Position numbers and translations under genes: made by a program
Origin: JAHQVK01 sp036788295
Lineage (GTDB): Bacteria > Myxococcota > Kuafuiibacteriia > Kuafuiibacteriales > Kuafuiibacteriaceae
Direction of reading: 5' to 3'
DNA: 64,000 nucleotides
Assembly (NCBI GenBank): GCA_036788295.1
Contig: DAIQNR010000005.1
Location: 1 to 64,000, forward strand
In this document: positions 45,820-54,042 of the stretch, piece by piece
How the letters are laid out: each line of letters opens with the position of its first letter
How positions within the stretch are numbered: position 1 is the first letter of the stretch
The notes under the pieces: generated by a model
The model's input: the letters and a program-made list of their open reading frames with translations, nothing else
Told to the model about the DNA's origin: nothing
Databases searched by the model: none

Positions 45820-46359
45820 TCAGGAGCCGGTCTTTCCTTCTTTGCGCCGGATCTGCTCGCCCACGTACATGATGCCCTTGCCCTTGTACGGTTCGCACGG
45901 TCGATAGGCTCGGATCTCAGCCGCGAGCTGGCCAACGAGCTCCTTGTCGATGGACTCGAGGTGAATCGTCGTCAGCTTGTCCACCCGGCAGGACACCGTC
46001 TCGGGGATCTTCACGTTCACTTCGTGCGAGAGTCCCACCTGCAGGTTGAGCGCGTCGCTCTTCAGCTCCGCTCGGTAGCCGACGCCCACCACGGACAACG
46101 ACCGCTGGTAGGGCTTCTGCACCCCTTGGACCATGTTCGAGACCAACGTGCGGGCCAGGCCGTACATGCTCTTCGATACGCGGTCGTTCGGGTCCGACGG
46201 AGCGACGCGAACCGAGCCGCCTTCGAGCTCCACGTTCACCTTCTCGGGGAGGAGCCGCTCGAGCTTGCCCTTCGGGCCCTTCACGATGATCCGATGACCA
46301 TCGAGCGCGACCTCCACGCCAGCTGGAATCTCAACGGGAAGCTTTCCTATCCTCGACAT
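45820..46359 (-). CDS. rplF: 50S ribosomal protein L6
   Basis: 179 residues. MSRIGKLPVEIPAGVEV at the start, duplicated fold, and C-terminal IRAYRPCEPYKGKGIMY are the L6 hallmarks; the protein binds near the sarcin-ricin loop where the elongation factors dock. Start at ATG 46359, 4 bases after rpsH. Confidence 0.97.
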   Translation of the reverse strand: MSRIGKLPVEIPAGVEVALDGHRIIVKGPKGKLERLLPEKVNVELEGGSVRVAPSDPNDRVSKSMYGLARTLVSNMVQGVQKPYQRSLSVVGVGYRAELKSDALNLQVGLSHEVNVKIPETVSCRVDKLTTIHLESIDKELVGQLAAEIRAYRPCEPYKGKGIMYVGEQIRRKEGKTGS

Positions 46360-46363
46360 GACT

Positions 46364-46768
46364 TCACCACACCGTGCACATGAGCTCGCCGCCGACCCGC
46401 TCTCGGCGGGCCTCACGGTCGGTCATGATGCCGCGAGACGTGGACAGAATCGCCACCCCGAGGCCGTTGCGGATGCTCGGGATGCTGTCCGCGTTCACAT
46501 ACTGGCGGAGCCCGGGCCGACTCACCCGCTTGATCCCGGTGATGACGGGCTCCCGATTTCGATCGTACCGAAGCTGGATGGTCAGGGTCGCCCTAGGGTC
46601 GCCCTCGCCCACCTCGAAGCTCTCGATGAAGCCTTCTCGCTTCAGGACCTCCGCGAGCCGCACCTTCAGCTTGGAATGCGGCATTGGCACCTTGACGTGC
46701 CGCGCGTTGATGCCGTTGCGGATGCGTGTCAGCATGTCCGCAATGGGGTCGTTGATTACGCCCGCCAT
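46364..46768 (-). CDS. rpsH: 30S ribosomal protein S8
   Basis: 134 residues. Begins MAGVINDPIADMLTRIRNG and ends GGELMCTVW, both typical of S8, which binds helix 21 of 16S rRNA and in E. coli represses the spc operon. Only 56 bases separate it from rplE; the rpsN gene usually found here is absent. Confidence 0.97.
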   Translation of the reverse strand: MAGVINDPIADMLTRIRNGINARHVKVPMPHSKLKVRLAEVLKREGFIESFEVGEGDPRATLTIQLRYDRNREPVITGIKRVSRPGLRQYVNADSIPSIRNGLGVAILSTSRGIMTDREARRERVGGELMCTVW

Positions 46769-46824
46769 GATTCACCTCGTCCTTCGAGCCCGACCTCAAC
46801 GGCCCGTGGCCCCCAAGAGCCTCG

Positions 46825-47481
46825 TCAGCTGGCCTCTTGTCCCCGCCGCCGAAAGGGGATGCCGATCGCCTGAAGCAGCGCCCGACCGTGCTCGTCGTTG
46901 CCCGCCGTGGTCACGAAGCAGATGTTCATGCCCCGAACCCGGTCGACCCGGTCGTAGTCGATCTCGGGGAAGATGATCTGCTCCTTCAGCCCGAGCGTAT
47001 AGTTGCCGCGGCCATCGAAGGCCTTGTCCGAGACTCCCTTGAAGTCTCGCACCCGCGGGAGCGCCACGTTGACGAGCCGGTCCACGAACTCCCACATGCG
47101 ATTGCGACGGAGCGTGACCATCGCGCCGATGGGCATCCCTTCGCGCAGCTTGAAGTTCGAGATCGACTTCTTCGCCTTCGTCACCACCGCTTTTTGCCCG
47201 GTGATGAGGCCCAGCTCCTCCACCGCCGAATCGAGCACCTTGTTGTTGGTGATCGCCTCGCCGAGGCCCATGTTGATGACCACTTTCTCGAGCCGCGGGA
47301 CCTGCCGGTCCGACTTCAAGCCGAGCTCCTTCACGAGCCGCCCCGCGATCTCATCGCGAAACTGCGTCCCGAGGCGGGGTGCCGGAAGCGGGCGATCGGC
47401 GAGTTCCACGACCTTCTTGGACCGCTTCGCCGCCTTCTCCTCGCCCTTCGAGCCTTTTTTTCCCTTTTCGTCCTTAGCCAT
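46825..47481 (-). CDS. rplE: 50S ribosomal protein L5 with charged N-terminal extension
   Basis: 218 residues. The L5 core (about 38-218) has VINMGLGEAITNNK and MPIGAMVTLRR, binding 5S rRNA and contacting S13 and P-site tRNA. A Lys/Glu-rich N-terminal extension of about 36 residues (MAKDEKGKKGSKGEEKAAKR) is not part of the ordinary ~180-residue protein. An internal start that would avoid it is not obvious. Confidence 0.95.
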   Translation of the reverse strand: MAKDEKGKKGSKGEEKAAKRSKKVVELADRPLPAPRLGTQFRDEIAGRLVKELGLKSDRQVPRLEKVVINMGLGEAITNNKVLDSAVEELGLITGQKAVVTKAKKSISNFKLREGMPIGAMVTLRRNRMWEFVDRLVNVALPRVRDFKGVSDKAFDGRGNYTLGLKEQIIFPEIDYDRVDRVRGMNICFVTTAGNDEHGRALLQAIGIPFRRRGQEAS

Positions 47482-47484
47482 GAG

Positions 47485-47817
47485 TCACCCGAGCTCGGTT
47501 CCGCCGCCCACGCGACCGCGGACGACCCGTACCTTCTCACCGTCTTCCTTGACCAGGAATCCGACCCGAACGGGGCGCCCTAGCTCCTCGGAAAACAGGC
47601 GAACGTTGGACATGTGAATTTTGCCTGGCCGCTGAAAGACCCCGCCTTCCGGCATCGAGGCCCGAGCGTTCGCCTTCACATGGCGCTTCTGAATGTTGAC
47701 GCCCTCGACCACCAACCGGTTCTCCGCCGGATGAACGGACAGGACTCGGCCCTTCTTGCCCCGGTCTCGCCCGGTCATCACCTGGACCAGGTCGCCCTTC
47801 TTTATCTTTGCTGCCAT
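47485..47817 (-). CDS. rplX: 50S ribosomal protein L24
   Basis: 110 residues with the N-terminal KOW motif (IKKGDLVQVMTGRDRGKKG) that initiates large-subunit assembly, and EGVNIQKRHVK after it. It shares one base with the end of rplN. Confidence 0.97.
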   Translation of the reverse strand: MAAKIKKGDLVQVMTGRDRGKKGRVLSVHPAENRLVVEGVNIQKRHVKANARASMPEGGVFQRPGKIHMSNVRLFSEELGRPVRVGFLVKEDGEKVRVVRGRVGGGTELG

Positions 47818-48185
47818 CAGAGCACCTCCGGGGCGAGCGACACGATCTTCATGAACGCCTTCGCCCGCAGCTCCCGTGCGACCGGGCCAAAGATTCGGGT
47901 CCCGACCGGGTCATTGTCCTTGTTGACGAGCACGCCCGCGTTCTCATCGAAGCGAATGTAGCTGCCGTCGACTCGGCCCGTGGGATAGCGCGACCGCACG
48001 ATCACGGCCTTCACGACATCCCCCTTCTTCACCCGGCTGTTCGGCAGCGCCTCTCGCACCGAGCACACCACCACATCACCGATGTGGGCATACCGACGCC
48101 GCGAGCCGCCTAGAACCTTGATGCAGAACAGTTTGCGGGCGCCGCTGTTGTCGGCGACGTCCAGCACCGAGGTCATCTGGATCAC
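47817..48185 (-). CDS. rplN: 50S ribosomal protein L14
   Basis: 122 residues of canonical length. MIQMTSVLDVADNSGARKL and FGPVARELRAKAFMKIVSLA are the L14 start and end signatures; it forms an intersubunit bridge. Confidence 0.98.
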   Translation of the reverse strand: MIQMTSVLDVADNSGARKLFCIKVLGGSRRRYAHIGDVVVCSVREALPNSRVKKGDVVKAVIVRSRYPTGRVDGSYIRFDENAGVLVNKDNDPVGTRIFGPVARELRAKAFMKIVSLAPEVL

Positions 48186-48188
48186 GGC

Positions 48189-48500
48189 TCAAGCCCCCTT
48201 CCCGATCTTCTCGACCACGCGCCAGCGCTTGGTCCGAGACAAGGGTCGCGTCTCCTCGATCAGGACGCGCTCCCCTTCCTGGCAGCCGACCTCGTCGTGC
48301 GCGGCGTACTTCTTCCGCCGCATCACGTACTTTCCATAGACCGGGTGCTTCAGCCGGCGGTCCACCGCGACCGTGACCGTCTTCTCGGCCTTGGCGGAGA
48401 TGACCACCCCCACCCTCGTCTTCTTGCCCTTCACCGGCTCTGCCGCCGCGGTCTCGGTCCCCTCGGCCTCCGGAGCAGGATCTTGGTTGCTCTCGCTCAC
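48189..48500 (-). CDS. rpsQ: 30S ribosomal protein S17
   Basis: 103 residues. The S17 OB fold (about 25-103; RVGVVISAKAEKTVTVAVDR, KYAAHDE) is preceded by an acidic N-terminal extension of about 23 residues (MSESNQDPAPEAEGTETAAA) absent from the usual ~85-residue protein. Overlaps the rpmC stop by ATGA. Confidence 0.95.
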   Translation of the reverse strand: MSESNQDPAPEAEGTETAAAEPVKGKKTRVGVVISAKAEKTVTVAVDRRLKHPVYGKYVMRRKKYAAHDEVGCQEGERVLIEETRPLSRTKRWRVVEKIGKGA

Positions 48501-48709
48501 GTCTCGTCTCCTTGCGCCCGCTCGGACCGAACCGTCATGGCCCGCGCAATCTCTTTTCGCACCTTGTGAAGCCGAGAGGTGTTCTCGAGCTGACCGGTCG
48601 CGTGCTGAAACCGAAGCTTGAACAGCTCGTCCTGCTTTTCAGTCAGAAACGCCGCCAGCTCTTCGTCGGTCTTCTCCCGAATGTCCGCCGCCTTCGCAAA
48701 GTCCGCCAT
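48497..48709 (-). CDS. rpmC: 50S ribosomal protein L29
   Basis: 70-residue two-helix protein at the tunnel exit. The pattern REKTDEELAAFLTEKQDELFKLRFQ is canonical. ATG 48709 abuts the stop of rplP; an upstream in-frame start would run through rplP and is rejected. Confidence 0.95.
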   Translation of the reverse strand: MADFAKAADIREKTDEELAAFLTEKQDELFKLRFQHATGQLENTSRLHKVRKEIARAMTVRSERAQGDET

Positions 48710-49125
48710 CAGATCTGCTCCTGAATGGTCACGATGCGGGTCTTGATCGGTAGCTTGTGACCAGCGAGCCGACACGCCTCTTTGGCGAGCCCCGCGTCCA
48801 CTCCGTCGATCTCGTAGAGGATCCGCCCCGGACGCACCACGGCTACGTAATGATCGGGCGCGCCTTTGCCCTTACCCATTCGAGTCTCGAGCGGCTTCTT
48901 CGAAACCGGCTTGTCCGGGAAGAACCGGATCCACACCCGCCCACCACGCTTGATGTGGCGGGTGAGCGCGATTCGGGCCGCCTCGATCTGTCGAGACGTC
49001 ACCCACCCCGGCTCGAGGGCTTGGAGGGCCACCGTCCCGAAGGCGAGGCTCGACCCGGTCTGGGCGACCCCGCTCATTCGACCGCGATGATGCCTCCGGA
49101 ACTTTTCACGCTTGGGCTGAAGCAT
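48709..49125 (-). CDS. rplP: 50S ribosomal protein L16
   Basis: 138 residues. Begins MLQPKREKFRRHHRGRM and has GRVWIRFFPDKPVSKKP and MGKGKGAPDHYVAVVRPG, the L16 landmarks near the A-site tRNA elbow. Confidence 0.98.
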   Translation of the reverse strand: MLQPKREKFRRHHRGRMSGVAQTGSSLAFGTVALQALEPGWVTSRQIEAARIALTRHIKRGGRVWIRFFPDKPVSKKPLETRMGKGKGAPDHYVAVVRPGRILYEIDGVDAGLAKEACRLAGHKLPIKTRIVTIQEQI

Positions 49126-49128
49126 TGG

Positions 49129-49812
49129 TCATCCTTCCCTACGCGGCGGCCGCGGCGCCCGGCGCTGCTGGGGCGGCTCTTTGCCGGCGCCGATCACCTC
49201 GCCCTTGAAGATCCAGCACTTGATGCCGATCGTGCCCTGCTTCGTCTTCGCCACCGCGAGCCCGTACTCGACGTCGGCTCGGAGGGTGTGAAGCGGCACC
49301 CGACCGTCGCGGTACCACTCGTACCTCGACATCTCGGCGCCGCCGAGTCGGCCCGAGCAGGCCACCCGGATGCCCTTGGCCCCGAACTTCATCGCGATCT
49401 GCACGGCCTTCTTCATGGCCCGCCGAAACGCGATTCGTCGCTCGAGCTGCATCCCGATGTTCTCGGCTACGAGCTGGGCGTCGATCTCGGCTTTGCGGAT
49501 CTCCTGAATATTGATGAAGACCTCGTTCTCGGTCCTCTGCTGCAGATCCTTCTTGAGCTGCTCGATGCCGGCGCCCTTCTTGCCGATGACGATCCCGGGG
49601 CGAGCAGTGAAGATGTTGACCTTCACCTTGTTCGCCGCCCGCTCGATCTCCACCCGCGAGATTCCCGCGCTCGAGTGCTTCTTCTTCACCAGCTGGCGAA
49701 GCTGAAGGTCTTCATGGAGCCAGTTGGCGTAGTTGCGCTCCTCGAACCACTTCGAGTCCCAGGTCCGGGTGATGCCGAGTCGAAACCCGATTGGATTGGT
49801 TTTTTGTCCCAT
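49129..49812 (-). CDS. rpsC: 30S ribosomal protein S3
   Basis: 227 residues with the KH domain (IVIGKKGAGIEQLKKDL) and the C-terminal S3 domain (GIRVACSGRLGGAEMSR). Part of the mRNA entry helicase region. Ends with a basic tail (QQRRAPRPPRREG). Confidence 0.98.
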   Translation of the reverse strand: MGQKTNPIGFRLGITRTWDSKWFEERNYANWLHEDLQLRQLVKKKHSSAGISRVEIERAANKVKVNIFTARPGIVIGKKGAGIEQLKKDLQQRTENEVFINIQEIRKAEIDAQLVAENIGMQLERRIAFRRAMKKAVQIAMKFGAKGIRVACSGRLGGAEMSRYEWYRDGRVPLHTLRADVEYGLAVAKTKQGTIGIKCWIFKGEVIGAGKEPPQQRRAPRPPRREG

Positions 49813-49828
49813 TTTCGGGGCTCCTTTC

Positions 49829-50173
49829 TCAGCTCCGGGCCTCGAGGCCGATGGTGATGTGCGACGAGCGCTTCAGGATGGGGGTGGCGCGGCCCTGGGC
49901 CCGGGGGGTGAACCGCTTCATCGTGGGCCCCCCGTCCACCTCGACCGACCCGACGAACAGCGCGTCGAGGTCCACCTGACCGCGCTGATCCGCGTTGGCC
50001 ACCGCCGACCGGAGCAACAGCTCGAGCGGCTTGGCAGAGCGCTTCTCGACGAACAGGAGGATGTTCAGCGCCTCCTCCACTTGCTTTCCCCGGATGAGGT
50101 CCGCCACGAGCCGCACCTTTCTAGGGGCGACGCGCAGACCACGCAGGGTTGCTTTGGCTACCATGGACTTCAT
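49829..50173 (-). CDS. rplV: 50S ribosomal protein L22
   Basis: 114 residues. VAPRKVRLVADLIRGK and the tunnel beta-hairpin region MKRFTPRAQGRATPI are typical. The ATG at 50173 is chosen over the in-frame GTG at 50179 because AGGAG lies five bases before the former. Confidence 0.96.
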   Translation of the reverse strand: MKSMVAKATLRGLRVAPRKVRLVADLIRGKQVEEALNILLFVEKRSAKPLELLLRSAVANADQRGQVDLDALFVGSVEVDGGPTMKRFTPRAQGRATPILKRSSHITIGLEARS

Positions 50174-50182
50174 CGTCACTCC

Positions 50183-50464
50183 TCAGCGCCGGCCCTTCTT
50201 GGCCTTCTTGTCCACCGCGTGGCCGTGGAAGGTTCGGGTGGGGGCAAACTCACCGAGCTTGTGCCCGACCATGTGCTCGGTCACGAACACGGGGATGAAC
50301 TTCCGGCCGTTGTGGACCGCGAAGGTGTGACCAATGAACTCGGGGATGATCATGGAGCGCCGGGACCAGGTCTTGATGACCGACTTCCTCCCCTCCGACA
50401 TCCGCTCGATCTTCTCCTCGAGCGACGGGTCCACGAAGGGCCCCTTCTTCAGCGAACGCGCCAT
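50183..50464 (-). CDS. rpsS: 30S ribosomal protein S19
   Basis: 93 residues of standard length. MARSLKKGPFVDPSLEEKI and IPEFIGHTFAVHNGRKFIPV are canonical; S19 binds S13 in the head. Confidence 0.98.
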   Translation of the reverse strand: MARSLKKGPFVDPSLEEKIERMSEGRKSVIKTWSRRSMIIPEFIGHTFAVHNGRKFIPVFVTEHMVGHKLGEFAPTRTFHGHAVDKKAKKGRR

Positions 50465-50467
50465 CGA

Positions 50468-51313
50468 TCAGCTCCCACTCTGCTTTCCGCGCTTCCTAGG
50501 CGCGACCACGAACTTGTCCGTCGTCTTGTTCGTCCTGGTACGGAGGCCGCGGGCCATCTTGCCCCACGGGGTGCGAGGCGGCTTCCCGCCCTTGGCTCGG
50601 CCTTCGCCACCACCGTTGTTGTGGTCCACCGGGTTCATCGCCGCACCCCGGACCGACGGCCGAATTCCGAGCCATCGGCTGCGGCCCGCTTTGCCGAGGA
50701 CGACGTTCTCGTGCTGCTCGTTGCCGAGCTGGCCCACAGTCGCCATGCAGCTGCCCAGAATCCGGCGCATCTCGGATGAAGGGAGCCGAACCGTGACGTA
50801 CTTCCCTTCCTTCGCCATCAGCTGCGCGCTCCCACCAGCGGACCGAACCAGCTGGCCCCCTTTTCCTGGCTTGAGCTCGATGTTGTGCAGCTGGGTACCG
50901 AGCGGGATGTCTTTCAGCGGCATGGCGTTGCCAACGACCGGGTCGATGGGACCCACCGAAGACATGACCACCTGCCCGACCTGGAGCTTTCCTGGGGCGA
51001 GGATGTACGCCTTCTCGCCGTCCGCGTAGTGGAGCAGGGCGATCCGAGCGGAGCGGTTCGGGTCGTATTCGACCCCCACCACCTTGGCCGGGATGTCGAA
51101 CTTCGTCCGCTTGAAATCAACGAGCCGGTACCGGCGCCGATGACCGCCGCCCTTGTGCCGCGTGGTGATGTTCCCCCGGGTGCCTCGGCCCCCGGTCCGA
51201 GACAGCGGAGCGAGCAGGCTCTTCTCCGGGCTGCTCTTCGTGATCTCCGCGAAATCGGACCCAGTCAGATGGCGCCGAGAGGGGGAGGTCGGTCGGTATG
51301 CCTTGATGCCCAT
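50468..51313 (-). CDS. rplB: 50S ribosomal protein L2
   Basis: 281 residues. Near the peptidyl-transferase centre; recognised by HKGGGHRRRYR, and the catalytic-region phrase RGAAMNPVDHNNGGGEGR with its conserved His. Ends in a basic tail. Confidence 0.98.
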   Translation of the reverse strand: MGIKAYRPTSPSRRHLTGSDFAEITKSSPEKSLLAPLSRTGGRGTRGNITTRHKGGGHRRRYRLVDFKRTKFDIPAKVVGVEYDPNRSARIALLHYADGEKAYILAPGKLQVGQVVMSSVGPIDPVVGNAMPLKDIPLGTQLHNIELKPGKGGQLVRSAGGSAQLMAKEGKYVTVRLPSSEMRRILGSCMATVGQLGNEQHENVVLGKAGRSRWLGIRPSVRGAAMNPVDHNNGGGEGRAKGGKPPRTPWGKMARGLRTRTNKTTDKFVVAPRKRGKQSGS

Positions 51314-51328
51314 CGCTTCCTTCCTCCG

Positions 51329-51628
51329 TCAGCCGGCGAGCGCGCCGAACAAATCGAGGGACTGGCCCTCGGCTAGGGTGACGATCGCCTTCTTCCAGTT
51401 GCTCCGCTTGCCGACGAATCGGCCACGGCGCTTGATCTTTCCGCGAACGACCATGGTGCGGACCGACGCGACATCGACCTCGAAGCGCCGCTTCACCGCG
51501 TGGGCGATCTCGGTCTTGTTGGCGTCGAGCGCCACCTCGAAGACCACGACCGGGCCGCGCTCCGCGAGGGCGGACACCTTCTCGGTGACCCGGGGTCGAA
51601 GCAAAATCTCGTGATCAGGCCGAATCAT
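51329..51628 (-). CDS. rplW: 50S ribosomal protein L23
   Basis: 99 residues. EILLRPRVTEKVSALAE, FEVALDANKTEIAHAVKRRF and VRGKIKRRGRFVGKRSNWKK are typical of L23, the docking site for trigger factor and SRP at the tunnel exit. ATG overlaps the rplD stop. Confidence 0.97.
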   Translation of the reverse strand: MIRPDHEILLRPRVTEKVSALAERGPVVVFEVALDANKTEIAHAVKRRFEVDVASVRTMVVRGKIKRRGRFVGKRSNWKKAIVTLAEGQSLDLFGALAG

Positions 51629-52290
51629 CCTCGAGCCTCCTCGCGCAGCGCGCGTTCCTTCCTCGACAGCTCGGTGTGAAGCCGCTGGCTGATCTCAGGG
51701 ACGGTGTGCTCGAGCAGCAGCACCTTGTCATGATCGAGCAGGTCGTAGACGTTCAAGGACTCGACTTCGATGAACTTCGCCAGGGGGAGGTTTCGAACCG
51801 ATAGATGAAGGTTCCCATCGTCCGCTCCTCCGACCACCAGGGTCTTCTTGCCGCCGAGCGCGCCGAGCACGGCCTCGGCTCCCTTCGACTTCGGCGCCTC
51901 TGGGGCCCAGCCCCGGACCACCGACAGCTGGCCTTCCTGAAGCCTCAAGGAGAGGGCCGAACGCAGGGCTCCGTCCACCATCTTCTTTGGCATCTGGTAG
52001 CTGTAGTCCCGGGGCCGAGGGCCGTGAACGACGCCGCCGCCCCGCATGTTCATCGCTCGGTTCGAACCATGGCGGGCGCGCCCGGTCCCCTTCTGCTTGT
52101 AGGGCTTCTTGCCCGAGCCACGCACCTCGGCGACGGTCTTCGTCGAGTGCGTTCCTCGCCGCCGGTTCGCCAGCTGCATCCGCACCACTTCGTAGTGCAG
52201 GTGCTCGCGCGCCACCGCGCCGAAGACGGACCCGTCGAGCTCGAGCTCTCCGACCTTCTGGTTGCTCGTGTCCACGACGTCGACTTTCAT
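51625..52290 (-). CDS. rplD: 50S ribosomal protein L4
   Basis: 221 residues. The tunnel loop (KPYKQKGTGRARHGS, GGGVVHGPRPRDY) identifies L4. In E. coli L4 also represses the S10 operon. It is preceded directly by rpsJ, with no rplC in the 57 bases between. Confidence 0.97.
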   Translation of the reverse strand: MKVDVVDTSNQKVGELELDGSVFGAVAREHLHYEVVRMQLANRRRGTHSTKTVAEVRGSGKKPYKQKGTGRARHGSNRAMNMRGGGVVHGPRPRDYSYQMPKKMVDGALRSALSLRLQEGQLSVVRGWAPEAPKSKGAEAVLGALGGKKTLVVGGADDGNLHLSVRNLPLAKFIEVESLNVYDLLDHDKVLLLEHTVPEISQRLHTELSRKERALREEARG

Positions 52291-52347
52291 CCTGCTTGCC
52301 TACCCTTCCTCTTCGAGCTGCGGCCGCGAGAACGACCGGACACCCGC

Positions 52348-52665
52348 TCAGCTGCTCTTGATCTCCACGTCCACGCCGGCGGACAGATCGAGCTTCATGA
52401 GCGCATCGAGCGTTTGTGGGGTGGGATCGTGGATCTCCACCACCCTCTTGTGGGTTCGCACCTCGAACTGCTCCCGGCTCTTCTTGTCCACATGAGGTCC
52501 ACGAAGGACCGTGTACCGGTTGATCCGGGTGGGGAGCGGGATCGGCCCCGCGACCCGCGAGCCAGTCCGCCGGGCGGACTCCACGATCTCGGCCACGGTC
52601 TGGTCGAGCAGACGATGGTCGTAGGCTTTGAGCCGAATGCGAATCTTGGTGGACGTGTCTGCCAT
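52348..52665 (-). CDS. rpsJ: 30S ribosomal protein S10
   Basis: 105 residues: IRIRLKAYDHRLLDQT, GPIPLPTRINRYTVLRGPHV and EQFEVRTHKRVVEI are canonical. S10 also acts as the NusE elongation factor. ATG 52665 suits the family; upstream in-frame codons to 52737 are not S10-like. Confidence 0.97.
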   Translation of the reverse strand: MADTSTKIRIRLKAYDHRLLDQTVAEIVESARRTGSRVAGPIPLPTRINRYTVLRGPHVDKKSREQFEVRTHKRVVEIHDPTPQTLDALMKLDLSAGVDVEIKSS

Positions 52666-52740
52666 GCCTCTGCCCTTACCGGTCTTCTTCTGGTGCCGCG
52701 GGGAGGAGGGAGCCAAAGCCCCCTCCCCCCGCGACATCCA

Positions 52741-53940
52741 TCACTTCAGGATCTCGGTCACCACGCCGGCGCCGACCGTTCGGCCGCCCTCGCGGATCGC
52801 GAAGTTCATCCCCTTGTCCATCGCGACGGGGGTGATGAGCTGCACGTTCAGCGAGACGTTGTCGCCCGGCATCACCATCTCGGTACCTTCCGGCAGCACG
52901 ATGGCGCCGGTCACGTCGGTGGTGCGGAAGTAGAACTGCGGACGGTATCCCTTGAAGAACGGGGTGTGGCGGCCGCCCTCGTCCTTGCCGAGGATGTACA
53001 CCTCGCACTTGAAGTCCGTGTGCGGCGTGATCGAGTTCGGCTTCGCCAGCACCTGACCGCGCTCCACGGACTCCTTGTCCACGCCGCGAAGCAGGCAACC
53101 CACGTTGTCGCCGGCGATGCCCTTGTCGAGCAGCTTCCGGAACATCTCGACGCCGGTGACCGTCGTCTCGCTCGTGGGCCGGAAGCCCACGATCTGGACC
53201 TTCTCGCCCACGTTGATGATGCCTCGCTCGATGCGCCCGGTCACCACCGTGCCGCGGCCGGAGATGGAGAACACGTCCTCGATCGGCATCAAGAACGGCT
53301 TGTCCTCGTCCCGCTCCGGGGTCGGGATGTGGCTGTCGAGGGTCCTCAGCAGCTCCAGGATGGGCTCCTGGCCCTCCTTGCCGCCGCTCTCGTACGGCTT
53401 CAGCGCCGAGCCCCGGACGACAGGGCTGTCGGGCGGGAACTTGTACTTCTCGAGCAGCTCCGACACCTCGAGCTCGACCAGGTCGAGCAGCTCGGCGTCG
53501 TCGACCAGGTCGCACTTGTTGAGCCAGACCACGATGGCCGGCACCCCGACCTGCCGCGCGAGCAGGATGTGCTCCTTGGTCTGGGGCATCGGACCGTCCA
53601 CCGCCGAGACCACCAGGATGGCCCCGTCCATCTGGGCGGCGCCGGTGATCATGTTCTTCACGTAGTCGGCGTGCCCGGGGCAGTCGACGTGCGCGTAGTG
53701 ACGGTTCTCGCTCTCGTACTCCACGTGCGAGGTGGCGATCGTCATGATCTTGGTCGAGTCCCGGCGTCCCTGCGACTCCGAAGCCTTCGCGATCTCGTCG
53801 TAGCTGAGCGGCTTCGCCCACCCCTTCGCGGCGCAAACGCTGAGGATCGCAGCCGTGGTCGTGGTCTTCCCATGGTCGACGTGACCAATGGTGCCCACGT
53901 TCACGTGCGGCTTAGTCCGATCGAATTTCTCCTTGGCCAT
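52741..53940 (-). CDS. tuf: Elongation factor Tu
   Basis: 399-residue GTPase delivering aminoacyl-tRNA. GHVDHGKTT, DCPGHADYVKNM and NKCD are present, and the third-domain end NFAIREGGRTVGAGVVTEI is intact. The only tuf in the window, in its str-operon position after fusA2. Confidence 0.98.
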   Translation of the reverse strand: MAKEKFDRTKPHVNVGTIGHVDHGKTTTTAAILSVCAAKGWAKPLSYDEIAKASESQGRRDSTKIMTIATSHVEYESENRHYAHVDCPGHADYVKNMITGAAQMDGAILVVSAVDGPMPQTKEHILLARQVGVPAIVVWLNKCDLVDDAELLDLVELEVSELLEKYKFPPDSPVVRGSALKPYESGGKEGQEPILELLRTLDSHIPTPERDEDKPFLMPIEDVFSISGRGTVVTGRIERGIINVGEKVQIVGFRPTSETTVTGVEMFRKLLDKGIAGDNVGCLLRGVDKESVERGQVLAKPNSITPHTDFKCEVYILGKDEGGRHTPFFKGYRPQFYFRTTDVTGAIVLPEGTEMVMPGDNVSLNVQLITPVAMDKGMNFAIREGGRTVGAGVVTEILK

Positions 53941-54042
53941 CTGTTTCCCACTCCATTCAGGTTGGTGGCCGCAACGGAGCGACCGACCATCGGCCCGGCG
54001 GGACATGCATCCCACCGGAGACCACCCCAAGTTCAGGCTCCC

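Noticed and set aside
52291..52347. Possible remnant of rplC
   Set aside because: The gap is only 57 bases and encodes nothing resembling L3.
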